NCBI GenBank assembly: GCA_023374045.1
Contig: CM041780.1
Coordinates: 32,978,337 to 33,042,336 of the forward strand
Direction: 5' to 3'
Length of the DNA stretch: 64,000 nucleotides
Source: Limonium bicolor
Taxonomy: Eukaryota > Streptophyta > Magnoliopsida > Caryophyllales > Plumbaginaceae
The notes below the pieces were generated by a model. That model searched no databases, was not told where the DNA came from, and saw only the letters and a list, made by a program, of their open reading frames with translations. Positions 11,398 through 23,567 of the stretch are shown here, piece after piece (position 1 is the stretch's first letter; each line of letters opens with the position of its first letter). The position numbers and the translations under genes were made by a program.

Positions 11398-12060
11398 CTG
11401 GACCGTAGGGTATAAATCAGCACCCATGGCGGCCTAGATAGCATATCGTAGCCCGCCTCGAACTTCCCCACCTTCACGGTGTCAGAATAAACAACTCCTG
11501 GGACAAAGTCCAACAGCCTGATGAATGAGGAGTAGTACTGATCCACTGTCAGACTACCCTGCCTCAGAGCCTCGAACTCTCCCTTCCTCTCCTCAGCTTC
11601 AATGAGCAGGTAATACTTATCTCTCAGCAACTCCATAAAACCCGTCCAAACCGAAACCCTCTATACCAGTGTAATCTGCTCCTTCACGGACCTCCCAAGT
11701 GCTGGCGGCGTCTCTCAGATGGAAGACTGCTATAACCCCGACCTGGTGCTCACAGGCACATGAATGGCGTCGAAACCTTCTCGTGCTCGATAATATATCT
11801 CTCCAGGACGGTGGGGTCAGCTACTCCGTCATAAGTATGTACTCGCGTGTTGACAACGCTCTTTAGCCAGTTTGGCTCTCTCGGTGCGGGTATGGGTGGG
11901 ACTATATGGCGCTCCGATCTGGATGCCTCCCATCTGGGCCAGCTGAGCAAAGACGGCAGCTACCGTCTCAGCAATGCCCACGGCATGGGTCTCAGGAGGA
12001 CCTCCTCCAGACCCGCCGCCTCTACCTCTGCCTCTGCCTGACGACGACCTTAGTAGACAT
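11398..12060 (-). CDS. gag: gag exon 1, unit B (interrupted)
   Basis: Capsid-type Gag exon, closest to that of unit E: both share CAGCCTGATG near 11514, GTATAAATCAGC near 11410 and AGCAATGCCC near 11970. Frames break near 11660 and 11750 through one-base changes. The shared TAG precedes the exon end. Predicted intron 1 is 11320-11397 (78 nt), ending TTGTAG|GAG. Confidence 0.8.
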
Positions 12061-12249
12061 CTGAAGAATTAAGAATTAAAGTCAACACTCGAAAAGAATA
12101 CTGTACTTTCCTCAACCATAAGTTCACATAGCCCTAAAACGCGTAAAACATTGTCCCCGACATCTCCTAACTCAACTCGTTTCAACTTCCTCATTGGTAC
12201 TCGTATATGAATAACCTAAGCTCACGTACTTAGACTACTATCTCTTGTA

Positions 12250-12277
12250 ATCAGAGCGGTACTCCGCTCTGATACCA
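12250..12277 (-). promoter_or_regulatory. Primer binding site of unit B (with hairpin)
   Basis: 12-base match to initiator tRNA-Met at 12266-12277, hairpin stem intact. Confidence 0.88.
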
Positions 12278-13447
12278 CTTTTGTACACCCACTACTACCG
12301 CTCCTAATTATAATACAAACGTAGTGCTTAGTAATTAAATCACAGCGGTAAATAACAACTCGCTCTAATGGTGTCACTGTTATCACTCGCCCATACGGGT
12401 GACCAGTTACATGATAATCAACATACGAAACGTACTCCCGCAGTGACCACAAGAGATAGATAGTAGTGCTTTTATAAAACTAAAATATATACAACAACAA
12501 TCCTCTTATACATAAACCGTACACATGATCGTCTAACCAAATATACATCTCGGTTTACAAAACCCGAGTCCAAAATAACCATAGTCTCAGTCCGTACCAA
12601 GTCTAACCAAAAGTCACTAAAACTGTCGCGCCCCGCGTCGACCCTCCAGCTAGTCTCCTGAAAATAAAAATGGTTTGTGGTATGGAATCAGCCCCTGCTG
12701 AGTATGTTATCACATGCCCCGTCATGCCTCCTCAAACCCCTCAATTAATTGGTCGAGAGCATGAGATTCGTTACATGCAATACCGTTTTTAATATTTAAA
12801 CTGTAAACATTTAACAGTAATAACCATACAATAAACACAACCATCAACACACATAATATAATCCACACAGTATAACCAATGAACAACAAGGCGAAACAAT
12901 GAGAATAATAAACAAGTATTAACTCCCGTCCTTGGCATGAAGACCAATATTGTTCGCCAATGTACAAGTCACAACTATAATAAATGTTCGGTTATACCTA
13001 GTGACAACGTCTCGTTAAAAACGACGTGTCTCTAATTACCCATATACTATGGCGGGTCACCCACGGCAGTAGCCACTCCAGCGGTAGAGTCTCCGACCAA
13101 CGAACCTTCCTAGCTCGCGGGAAATTTTCATGATACTTGCGGACCCTACACGGACATCCTGGTATCGTTTTTGTGGTCACACGAGCCCCACCATCCTCTT
13201 GGCTTTGTTATGTTATTAATTATACCATCGCATCGCATTACCAATTTTTACTAACACAGCAGACTAAGGTCGTTAGTCCAATCCGGAGTATGTAAACTCA
13301 GGATCCAACATTAGATACGAGAGCGCGTTAGAAAAGGCCCATGCTCCGTATTAAAGTCTCGGATAATATTATCTTATTATCCTAGTGCTACAACGTTTTT
13401 CTGACGATCCTTATATTACATATAAGATAGCACCATAGCCGCTAGTT

Positions 13448-13463
13448 CGTTTTATATATATAG
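13448..13463 (-). promoter_or_regulatory. Predicted LTR2 TATA box
   Basis: Identical 16-base core and context to that of LTR1, followed on the element strand by the conserved AACTAGCGGC. Confidence 0.45.
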
Positions 13464-14690
13464 GTCCATATATGCGAACCAATACTGTTAACGCAGCAGC
13501 AGTAAATATTAAGCAGCTAAAATATACAGTTCATGCATATTTATTCACACAATCAGACAAACATCTTGCACAGATTACACAGAAGTCTGAACTGAGGAAG
13601 CCCTCAGAGACAATCAGAGACACATAACAACATACCGTTCACCCTGATTATATACTGTGAGTATGAATCAGCTAGATCCATGCTCCTCGTGTCGTCTCTA
13701 ACAGTCTAATAATACATAACGCTACAGATTAGAATCCCGTATAACGACATTACTCTGCGGTACCCTTACCGTCACTAACCCTCCCGGTTTATTCCCCGTT
13801 ATTAACTAACAAGTTTGTCGGGTTTTCGGTTTAACTCGGGATTTGGAAAACGTTATATTACATGCGTACAGTCTCGTATATTAATATACTTAAAGTTTGA
13901 ACTTGGTTATCGCATGTAATTCAATATACACTTGTATATTATATAGTTTGTTTCTATATTGCATGTATAATTCTTAATCATATATTATACATTTCACCTT
14001 AGTATTTATTTTGCTAAGGTTAGTTTTTCCAAGTTTAATTGTAGTATAATTCATATGTAAAAATACTTTGAATTATAAATCCTTATTATTTCATGTATAA
14101 CTCCTAACATTAGAATTTCCTTATCTAATGTTTATAATTCTTTTCTATTTACCTTAATCATTTTAATTATGATATTATATGGTTATTGAACCATATTGTA
14201 TTTTTCCCACTCCATAACATATAATTATTCATATACATGTGTTTATGGGACTATTTGTTATATGGTAGTCTTTATATATATTCATTCTCTTTTAGTGGAT
14301 ATTTCTAATATTATTAATGTCACAACCCTTATAACATTAAAAACCATTTATAAATTTTCATTCAAAAATGCCCATATTACCGAACAATACTTATTTTCTC
14401 AAATATTTACAAAATCCACCACATGATTTATATAATGTTATATTATAGTTATATAACATATATTATGACATTTATGTCATTAAAACAATTATAACCTATA
14501 GTTATAAATTGTTATAAAATACCAAACAACCCTTATTCTTCTCGGTTTTTATCATATTCCACTATACTTCCATAATTTACAAATCAACCCCAAATTATAT
14601 TCCATTGTTACACTTATAATATATCTTATATTATAATCTTTAAACCTTAATAATTATAACCTATATTTATAAATACTTATAATTTCCGAA

Positions 14691-14706
14691 CAGACCCTAG
14701 GGTCTG
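14691..14706. repeat. 16-bp palindrome in LTR U3
   Basis: CAGACCCTAGGGTCTG is perfectly self-complementary. It is perfect also at 25981-25996 (LTR3) and 59866-59881 (LTR6), and decayed in LTR1, LTR4 (CATACCCTAGGGTCTG) and LTR5. It could be a dimeric factor site. Confidence 0.55.
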
Positions 14707-17044
14707 TTTTAATTTAATCCCTACCACCTAACTTTGTATAATTACCAAATCTCCCCAATTTATAATATATAGTGTCCTAATGTCATTAAAACTATATATT
14801 ATACATATATCTTAATAAAATTATATATAACTCCAAAAATTACCAAACTATACCAAAAGGTTATAAATATCATTCCTAAAGTATAATTCATATTAACTCC
14901 AAATTTAACCAAATAAACTTCTAAAAATTCCTAACAACCTAAGGTTTGTTCTAAACTCCATTTAGTACCAATAGGTTTCGGAAATTACAATATCACCCCA
15001 TCTCTTATAAATCTTTTACAATTTAATAACTAACTTATTATAAGGTAGTACTTTAATTCCATAAACTCTCCAAACTTGGTCAAAGTCTCCTATATAGTCA
15101 ACTTTGACTTCTAATCCCAATTTAGACCCAAACTCTCGGTAATTACTACTTATACCCTATACTTTTCTATTTTTACAATTTTGACACAAAACTTTACAAA
15201 ATGTTATAATTTTTATTAAATTCATTTAAAAAACCTAAATTCCACTTATTTATGCCCACGACTTTATATTTTACTAGTAATTACCGTTTGACCCCAAACT
15301 TAATAATATAAGCATAAATTAAATTAAATAAGCTTTTAAACTTAAATTAAAATGGCCTAATGACATGGCCTTATTACAACTTTTTTATAACATAAAATTA
15401 CACATAAATAGCCCAAAATATACTATAAACTCTCGGCCTTGCTGTACATTAATTATTTTTCCACATAATATCATAATTTGACCATTATGTTAATTAAACC
15501 ACTTTAATGACTAGCTTAATTTATCTAATCATTTTTTTCCATACATAGGTTAAAATCACCCATTTAATTAACTCCACTCTCGGCATATATTTGATATGAG
15601 CTGAAAAATCATAATAACATAAGTTTAAGGTGTTTATACCTTGATTTAGGTACTTAAAGCCCTAATATCCACTCTGCAGCTTGGAGGAAAAATCACCACG
15701 GCACTTAAACATGTTTAATGCAGCAAAATAAGATATGGTTACACTCCAAGCATGAGCTAACCATAAGGAACAATTAAATGTAAGATTTAAGGCAAAAATC
15801 ACCTTAAAAAGGAATGGTAGTCTCAAAGAGGTTTCGGCCAATCAGAACACCACATGGTGTTAAATTCACCATAAAAACATGGGGAATAGCTAGACAGCAG
15901 CAAGGTGCTATGGTAATAGATTTTACCTTGGCAAAATGCCTTAAAGAATTATTTTTCTTTTGATTTTCGGCCACCCTTGCTCCAAGTGGTTAACACACTG
16001 AATCAACATGAAAATATGAAAATTATGAGTGAATAAACTCATAGAAAACAGAAGAAGAAAACCGGATGAAGAGTAAGAATCCTTAAGGTATGTTTTTACC
16101 TTATAATGGAAATTTTGACCACCTTGGTCCCAAGGTTGCTTCAGTCGAGAATGGATCTTGTTCAAGGTTTAAAATACTAAGAATAAGCCATGGAAAGTGA
16201 TAGATTATAAGCTCCATGTGTAGGTGATGAAGAGATGAAGAAAAGAGCTAAAATATGCCTTAAACCATTACCTTAGGTGGAAAAGAGTTTTATTTGCTTT
16301 GAATGCTCAAGAACACAGCTTGAGAGCTTTAGGAACTGCTGAGGGCTCGGCTGGAATGGGACAAGAGGAAGAGAAAGAAAGAATTTGTGTTTTAATGAAT
16401 AAAAAGTAGAAAATGGAATAGTAAATGGTGATTCACCAAATTGGCTAGATATTTTGATTAAAGGTGAATATTCTGTCCTACATCCCTTAAGCTGCCGCCT
16501 CATTTAGGATATGGATGAGTCAAATCTTGACCATTGACTTGACTTAGTCAATTTTGCTTAAAATGCACTATTTGGATTACTATTCACAAATGAATGCCAT
16601 ATTTCTGTTTTGTTTTTTTTTTGAAATCTTGGATTTAGACCTTCTAATGTGGTAAATTATAGTAAATTAGTATAACAAGGTCTAATACAATGCCTAACAT
16701 CACTCAAAACTCACTCAGAAAGTCAATTTTCTCAAAAACGTGCTTTAAGGAGTTTTAAAGCATAATTTGTGTTAGAACATGTTTTTGAGCTTGGTTTCCT
16801 CTGAGAATAGTTTTATAGTGTTCATTACATAATTATAATACTTAGGAATCCACTTTGGATCCTAATTGAGGTCATACAATCTCTATGGTTTCTTAAAGCA
16901 CATTTTTGGCTTTACCGATCTTAAGGCATGTTTTGCCTTGAGATCTTTAGATTGTTCCCCAATGGTATTAAGATGTTTATTAATCTTCTTAGATCATTAA
17001 TAGATCATTTAATTATTATTTTTAAGGTTAGGGATATTTCAATT

Positions 17045-17061
17045 TACCCCCCTTAAAAAGG
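17045..17061 (-). promoter_or_regulatory. Polypurine tract of unit C
   Basis: Same 17-base motif, three bases from the LTR2 end. Confidence 0.8.
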
Positions 17062-17451
17062 CTTAGTCCCGAAGTCCTTACTCATCTACAGTTGACCTAA
17101 GGAATCCAGTTCCACTAAGTAATCAAAACAGACCATTGCTAGGGAGTAACTCCCACTAGGTTCAGACCTAGTGTGTATGTATCATAGTTGATACAGCACA
17201 TATCAAGTAGCCGAAACTCATGGCATAAACTCATTCATATCATAGCACTAAACAAGGTGCACATCCAACTTACCAACAGAAGTACTCAGCGGTACTATAT
17301 ATATATATATATATATATACAGGTACACTAAGGACATACATAAGATGTTCAAACATACAATCATCCAAACAAACATGTATGACGCAGCATACCACCAAAA
17401 CACACAAAAAACAAGACCTAATGCATAACATATCGCAAGCCAAGTGGCGTC

Positions 17452-17468
17452 TACCCCCCTTAAAAAGG
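17452..17468 (-). repeat. Second PPT-like tract, unit C
   Basis: Exact 17-base copy of the unit's PPT, just past the pol stop. Confidence 0.6.
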
Positions 17469-17502
17469 GTTTGACCACGAACCCGTATAAGTATCACAGC
17501 CA

Positions 17503-20500
17503 CTACTCGAAGATGCTGGATACTTCGCTCTCATGGAGTCTCTAACTCCCATGTAGCCTCCTCCACCTCATGGTTCAACCAGAGAACCTTGACCATGCTA
17601 ATGGTCTTGTTCCTAGTCTGTCTCGTCTTCGTATCGAGGATGCGGAGTGGTACCTCTTCATATCGTAGAGCGGGGTCCAACTCTAAAATCTCTGGCTGTA
17701 AAACGTGCGCTGGATGGGGCACATACCTCTTCAACTATGAAACGTGAAAGACTTTGTGCACCCTCCCGAGCTCTGCTGGCAAATCCAGTCTATAGGCTAA
17801 CGGGCCCACTCACTCCCTAATCGCATAAGGTCCAACATACTTCGGGCTCAACTTGCCCTTCTGCCCGAACCGGAAGATCCCCTTTATGGGTGACACTTTG
17901 AGGAATACCATGTCATCAGTAGTGAACTCAATGTCTCTCCTCCTAGTGTCTGCATATGATTCTGCCGGTCCTGAGCTGCCCTCATGTTCCTACGAATCTG
18001 TAGGACATCCTCCTGATCTGCCTCTCGGCCCTGGCCTCATCCCAGCATAAAGGAGTCCTACACGGTCTACCGTAAAGTGCCTGGAACGGTGGCATCTGTA
18101 TCGAGGAGTGGTAGCTGTTGTTGTAGGCGAACTCTATCAGATGTAGACGCTCTAACCAGCTCCCCTGAAAATCCAAGGCACATGCTCTCAGCATGTCCTC
18201 CAGTGTCTGGATGGTCCTCTCACTCTGACCGTCGGTCTGTGGATGGAATGCCGTACTAAGCTTCAGTTCGTACCCAAGGCTTCCTGAACCTGACCCCGAA
18301 TCTGGACAAAAATCGAGGGTCCCTGTCAGACACAATGGTCTTTGGCACACCATGGTGCCGGATCACCTCCTTCTGGAACAAGTCCGCCAACTTCGGGACC
18401 TTCCAGGTATCCTTCATAGCACAAACTTCCCACCTTCGTAAGACGATCTACAATGACCCAAATCGTGTTCAGTCCTCCCTTAGTCGGTGGGAGACCGACA
18501 ACGAAATCCATCGAGATGTCCTCGAACTTCCAGCAAGGAATAGGCATAGACTGCACTAATCCGCCGGGTCTCCTATGCTCAAACTTAACCTTCTGACAGG
18601 TCAAGCATCTAGCCACGTAGTCGGCTACGTCCTTCTTCATCCCGCTCCACCAGAAATGGACCTTCAAGTCCTTGTACATCTTCGAAGAACCGGGGTGGAC
18701 GGATAAGGACGAGCAATGAGCCTCATGGAGTACCTTCTCCTTCAGATCAAGAGACTCTGGAATACATAACCGGCCATTCAGTCGAATCATGTCATCACTC
18801 TGTTCGAAGTCATACTTTGACTCTCAAAACAACCCTCTGACATCTTCTGCCTGATACTCTGCATATACTGATCACTCTCCTGTGCAGCTTGTATCTCATC
18901 AACCAGACTGCTGCCCGCTAAAAGTGTAAACAATGAATGAGCTCTGCGGCTCAGGGCGTCGGCTACAACATTCGCCTTGCCCTCCTTGTACCTCAGGTCT
19001 ATGTCGTAGTCCTTCAAGAACTCGACCCATCTTCTCTGTCGCATGTTCAGCTCCTTCTGAGTGAAGAGATGCTGTAAACTCTTGTGATCAGAGTAGATGG
19101 TGACTGTCACACCGTAATAATGTCGCCAGATCTTCAAAGCGAAGACTACTGCGCCTAACTCAAGGTCGTGTGTGGGGTAATTCACCTCGTGCTTCTTCAG
19201 CTGTCGGGATGCGTAGGCAACTACCTTCCCGTGCTGCATAAGCACACAACCTAGACCGGTTCCAGAGGCATCACAATATACCTCGAACCCATCGGTGCCC
19301 TCAGGGATAGGAATCCTTCAGTGTCTGAAAGGACTGCTCGCACTCGGAGACCATAAGAACTGGGACTCCTTCTTCATGAGATTCGTCATCGGTTTGGCCA
19401 CCTTGGAGAAGTCCTTCACGAACCTTCGATAGTAACCGGCCAAACCCAGAAAGCTGCGGACGTCTGTAACCGTCTTCGGCCTCGGCCAACTCTTCACTGC
19501 CTCAATCTTAGCAGGGTCTACAGATATCCCGCTCGCTGATATAATGTGTCCAAGGAATGACACGCTGTCCAACCAGAACTCACACTTCGAGAGCTTGGCA
19601 TACAGCTTGTTCTCTCTCATGATACTCAAAACCTGTCTCAAATGTAACTCATGCTCCTCCTTGGTCTTTGAATAGACCAGGATATCGTCGATGAAGACCA
19701 CAACTGAACTATCAAGCTGCTCTCTGAAGAGACGGTTCATCAAATCCATGAAAATAGTTGGCGCATTCGATAACCCGAATGGCATAACGGTGAACTCGTA
19801 GTGTCCATACCGTGTCCTGAAAGCTGTCTTCTCCACATCACCCTCTGCAATCCTGATCTGATGGTAGCCAGATCTGAGATCTATCTTCGAGAACACACTG
19901 GCCCCTCTCAGCTGGTCAAATAAGTCATCTATCCTGGTAACGGGTACTTGTTCTTGACCGTGACCGCATTAAGCTCGCGTAGTCGATGCAGAGTCGCATA
20001 CTGCCGTCCTTCTTCTTGACGAACAGTACTGGAGCACCCCAAGGAGAAACACTAGGTCGTATGAATCCCTTGTCGAGGAGGTCCTCCAGTTAGCTTCAGC
20101 TCCCTCATCTCAGCCGGCGCCATACGGTAGGGCGCCTTAGCAATAGGGCCCGTACCTGGCAACAAGTCGACGACGAACTCAACCTCGCGCACAGGCGGCA
20201 TGCCTGGCAGCTCATCAGGAAACAAGTCGGGAAATCTACCACGACTGGAATGTCTGAGTCCATCACGTCGCTCTGTCTCGTGTCCTACATAACAGAGGCC
20301 TGCCCCCTTCCTAACGTCCTTCATCAGGGATATGCTGACACGATCTTGACAGTCGGTCTCTCCTCACACTACGGTATGACACTGTCTTGCCGCTCGGCCC
20401 CTTCAGCAGTAGTCGATGCTCTGCACAATGTAGGCCCCTATGCTTCTGCAACCATCCATGCCCACTATAACGTCGAAGCCCAAGTTCTTGAACTCGATCA

Positions 20501-20710
20501 GGTCATGGGGAAGGTCTCAGTCATGATGCTGATCTCTAACCCCGTGTACTGTCTGGTGCAACCAACTCTCTCTCTTCGAAGGAAGGGTGACTGAAAAGTC
20601 AAGAGCTGTTCGGGGGCAGCCCCCAGCTTCTTAGCGAATGCCGAGATAAAAGAATGAAGCCCCTGAGTCGAACAATATGGAAGCACTAACACCATCGACA
20701 GGAAAGGTAC
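17503..20710 (-). pseudogene. pol: pol, unit C (frameshifted, least stop-laden)
   Basis: Protease is near 20500-20700. The 192-residue RT frame at 19318-19896 contains FIDDILVYS and runs through ENKLYAKL, where B, E and F have a stop. RNase H at 18787-19245 reads [15 protein letters not shown], again open where B, E and F stop. The integrase HHCC finger and DDE core lie at 17982-18790 ([18 protein letters not shown]). The chromodomain at 17531-17734 has NHEVEEATWELE. Frames are joined by single-base losses, so it is broken as read but retains every catalytic motif. Confidence 0.91.
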
Positions 20711-20783
20711 CTGAGATCACCTCTCGTATTAGCATCGAGTCCCAATAAATCACTTATTTACTGTCGGTTGTTAATTGTCATAC

Positions 20784-20861
20784 CTGTGATGACATTACCG
20801 GACTCCTTGGCTTGCGCCATATCTAGGATGCATATGGTACCCTCCTTCCCATTTTCGTGGC
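20784..20861 (-). CDS. pol: Gag-Pol linker exon 5, unit C
   Basis: 78 nt, entered in phase 1 and left in phase 1. It encodes an ENGKEG...ICILDMAQAKESGNVIT-type linker like the segment that precedes protease in other chromoviruses. Donor CAG|GTATGA is intact; the acceptor reads CTTTAG instead of CTTCAG. Confidence 0.6.
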
Positions 20862-20979
20862 CTAAAGTTATGAATTAACGGTATCAACAAACTGAACACA
20901 TATACTTGAAGGTACAAAAACTCTTATTTCATTTATCCAGTTGGTATCACAAGGTTACACACTTAGCTACCATATTACA

Positions 20980-21714
20980 TCAGTACAGTCTGAAAGTTAA
21001 ATTTAAACGGCCAGGTCGGATGTGGGTCTCATTTACTAGAGCTGGTGGGGAAGTATTGAGCTTAATGCTCTTAATCCCATGATATACTAGCATTGACTCT
21101 CCACCAAATACCAACACATCCCCAGACTTGAGGATGATCTTGCTTGCTAGATCCATCCTCTTCTGGTCTCCATAGATGAACTCAGCATCGCCGATGGAGA
21201 ATGACACAACCGGTATTCCTCTGGTGATGGACTCGGTCGTCTCATCACGGTCTGGTGCATCCCAAGCTTCCTCCCTGCTCGTAGTAGTTGACGATGCAGA
21301 CGTCAGGTGTCATGTCGGGTAATGGGTAAGTCTCACAGTCTTGAGCAATATCCATTGCGTTTCTCACCAAGGTTAGGAAACTCTCAGGTATCCTAGGTAT
21401 TGATACGCCACCTACCATCCTCACCTCTCGGTAAACCCTAGCTTGCGGATCCCAATCTTTCCCTAAGCACATCATGTGCAATTTCATCTTAGAACCACTA
21501 CTAAATACAGGGGTATAAAATCCTCCCAAGCCCTTACCCAAAGCTCTACACTCGTTCACTATGGCGATTTGCTCATCTATGGTTAGGAACTCTCTGAGAA
21601 GTATCATGCCCGGTCTGACCACATGACACAACTCGCCAGGGTACTCCCGTCTTTCTTCCACGGGTCTAGGTGATCTCGGTCTTGTGAGTGTGGGATAGCA
21701 GATATCGAAGTCTC
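20980..21714 (-). CDS. AlkB-like dioxygenase exon, unit C
   Basis: The N-terminal two thirds are open from 21661 to 21245, including the stretch that is frameshifted in B, E and F (ESFLTLVRNAMD near 21370). Two one-base losses at about 21252-21270 break the frame at the HxD motif. The C-terminal part, with FSIGDAEFIYGDQ, GDVLVFGGES, the distal YHG histidine and RLNLTFR, is open at 20980-21207. The final codons read LY instead of QY before the TGA. Confidence 0.86.
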
Positions 21715-21842
21715 CTAAGAGATAAAAGGTTTCCTAGGTAAGTCGTTTATCTAAAGCGTAATTAAAACACACTTCATGCTAAGGTAAAGCGTTTAACACT
21801 TAGTCATGCTCTCATACAATGGTTAAGGTTTCAAAAGCTAAC

Positions 21843-22173
21843 CTTCACCGCGCTGGGTACTAGTACCAGCGCCCGAAGCTCCCGCTGCATTCAGCACACG
21901 GTTGCCCGGCGGGTTCCTCTGGGTCTGCTGCTGCCCTCTGGGCTGGGGGCGCCTGCCCCTTCTGGCCACCTCGAGCTCCACCTCCTCCAGCAGGTGCGCT
22001 CTGAGTCCCCTTCGACGGGCGGTACGCTCGGCTCTCCGGATTCGCGAAGCACTCGAACGACCTATGACCTTTCTTCCCACAGTGGTGGCAGTCCACCGCT
22101 TGCCCGGAGCAGTCAACACCCGGGTGGTCTTTACCACAACGCTTGCAGTGAAAGTGGCGCTGGGGTGCAGAAC
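21843..22173 (-). CDS. gag: gag exon 4 (zinc knuckles), unit C
   Basis: Both CCHC knuckles are open in the frame covering 21860-22183, followed by a Gly/Gln/Pro-rich tail ending in a TSTQRGEG-like segment. The canonical donor GAAG|GTTAGC is intact at 21843/21842, in phase 1. The exon is bounded upstream by intron 3 (22174-22258, 85 nt). Confidence 0.78.
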
Positions 22174-22258
22174 CTATTATCATAAAACAATCTGATTAAT
22201 ACAAGGACGGTAATGGATAGTGTAATTCACAACTCATTCACGAGGTTAGATCGCTTAC

Positions 22259-22608
22259 CCTTAGGGGGTGCAGATCTGAGAGGCTGGACATCATAGGTAG
22301 GCCCGGTCAGCATCGGAACCTTCTCCTTGCCCTTCTGGCTGGCCTGCTCCTTCTTCTTCTCCCTCCAGGAGAACTTTTTCTTCTGTTATCGTTAAAGAGT
22401 TAGGAATTGCAGGTATAAAAGCAGGCAAGCAAGTAAGTAATTTAAATAAATTAAATAACTTAAAAGCGGTTCTTACTTCCCGCCCTTGCTGCCTCCACCT
22501 CCAGCCACAACCTCAGCCTCCTTCTCAGGGGCCTTACGCGCGCTTCTGCCCCTGGCTGTCATCCCGGCTGTTCACCAACAGCTCGGTCCGAGAAGCAGCA
22601 TCACACTC
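22259..22608 (-). CDS. gag: gag exons 2 and 3, unit C
   Basis: Exon 2 is 22477-22608 and exon 3 is 22259-22382. Intron 2 is 22383-22476 with a CTAAC branch-point-like motif. A local base loss here makes the acceptor read AACAG|AAG. Exon 3 ends AAGG|GTAAGT. It encodes the basic KKKFSWREKKKEQ block upstream of the knuckles. Confidence 0.6.
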
Positions 22609-22687
22609 CTACAATGCATCAATGAGTTCCCCGAAACTTGTAATAAATCAAACTGAGTTACAAGGTATAAACTGTCAACTAATTTAC

Positions 22688-23344
22688 CTGGACCGTAGGG
22701 TATAAAGCAGCACCCATGGCGGCCTTGATAGCATATCGTAGCCCGCCTCTGAACTTCTCCCCTTCACGGTGTCAGAATAAACAACTCCTGGGACAAAGTC
22801 CAACAGCCCGATGAATGAGGAGTAGTACTGATCCACTGTCAGACTACCCTGCCTCAGAGCCTCGAACTCTTCCCTCTTCCTCTGCTTCAAGTGAGCAGGT
22901 ATACTTCTCTCTCAGCAACTCCACAAAACCCGTCCAACCGAAACCCTCTATAGCAGTGTAATGTGCCTTCACGGACCTCCACCAAGTGCTGGCGGCGTCC
23001 CTCAGATGGAAGGCTGCTATACCGACCCGGTGCTCAGCAGGCACATGAATGGCGTCAAAGCCTTCTCGTGCTCGATAATATATCTCTCCAGGACGGTGGG
23101 GTCAGCTACTCCGTCATAAGTAGGTACTCGCGTGTCGGCACGCTCTTTAGCCAGTTTGGCTCTCTCGGTGCGGGTATGGGTGGGACTATGGGCGCTCCGA
23201 TCTGGATGCCTCCCATCTGGGCCAGCTGAGCAAAGACGGCAGCTACCGTCTCAGCAACGCCCACGGCATGGGTCTCAGGAGGACCTCCTCCAGACCCGCC
23301 GCCTCTACCTCTGCCTCTGCCTGACGACGACCTCTAGTAGACAT
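22688..23344 (-). CDS. gag: gag exon 1, unit C
   Basis: Starts at 23344-23342 with the G/R-rich N-terminus. The capsid domain is seen in two frames (22844-23044 and 22684-22890) because of small deletions. Unlike A, B, E and F, the codon before the exon end is AAG (Lys), so the AIKAAMGAALYP segment runs open into the CAG|GTAAAT donor. Predicted intron 1 is 22609-22687 (79 nt). Confidence 0.8.
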
Positions 23345-23535
23345 CTGAAGAATTCAGAATTAAAGTCAACACTCGAAAAGAATACCGTACTTTCCTCAAC
23401 CATAAGTTCACATAGCCCTAAAAGGCGTAAAACACATTGTCCCCGACAATCTCCTAACTCAACTCGTTTCCAACTTCCTCATTGGTACTCGTATATGAAT
23501 AACCTAAGCTCACACTTAGACTACTATCTCTTGTA

Positions 23536-23563
23536 ATCAGAGCGGTACTCCGCTCTGATACCA
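23536..23563 (-). promoter_or_regulatory. Primer binding site of unit C (with hairpin)
   Basis: 12-base match at 23552-23563, hairpin stem intact. Confidence 0.88.
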
Positions 23564-23567
23564 CTTT

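Larger units (their letters stand above)
12282..17041 (-). repeat. LTR2 (3' LTR of unit B, 5' LTR of unit C)
   Basis: 4760 bp with the same TG/CA ends, bounded by the PBS at 12266-12277 and the PPT at 17045-17061. Its left terminus has lost bases (TGTACACCC instead of TGTAACACCCC). It shares variants with LTR5, such as AACAATACTTATT near 14383 and TTTCCGAACAGACC near 14684. It keeps a perfect 16-bp palindrome at 14691-14706. Confidence 0.9.

Noticed and set aside
11394..11450. Gag ending in the frame that reads YTLRSR
   Set aside because: That frame is a +1 shadow. The capsid frame continues as AAMGADLYPTVQ to the CAG|GTAAAT donor.
17281..17330. Promoter at the (TA)n tract near the pol end
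   Set aside because: It is a length-variable microsatellite in the 3' untranslated stretch, without a conserved downstream start context.
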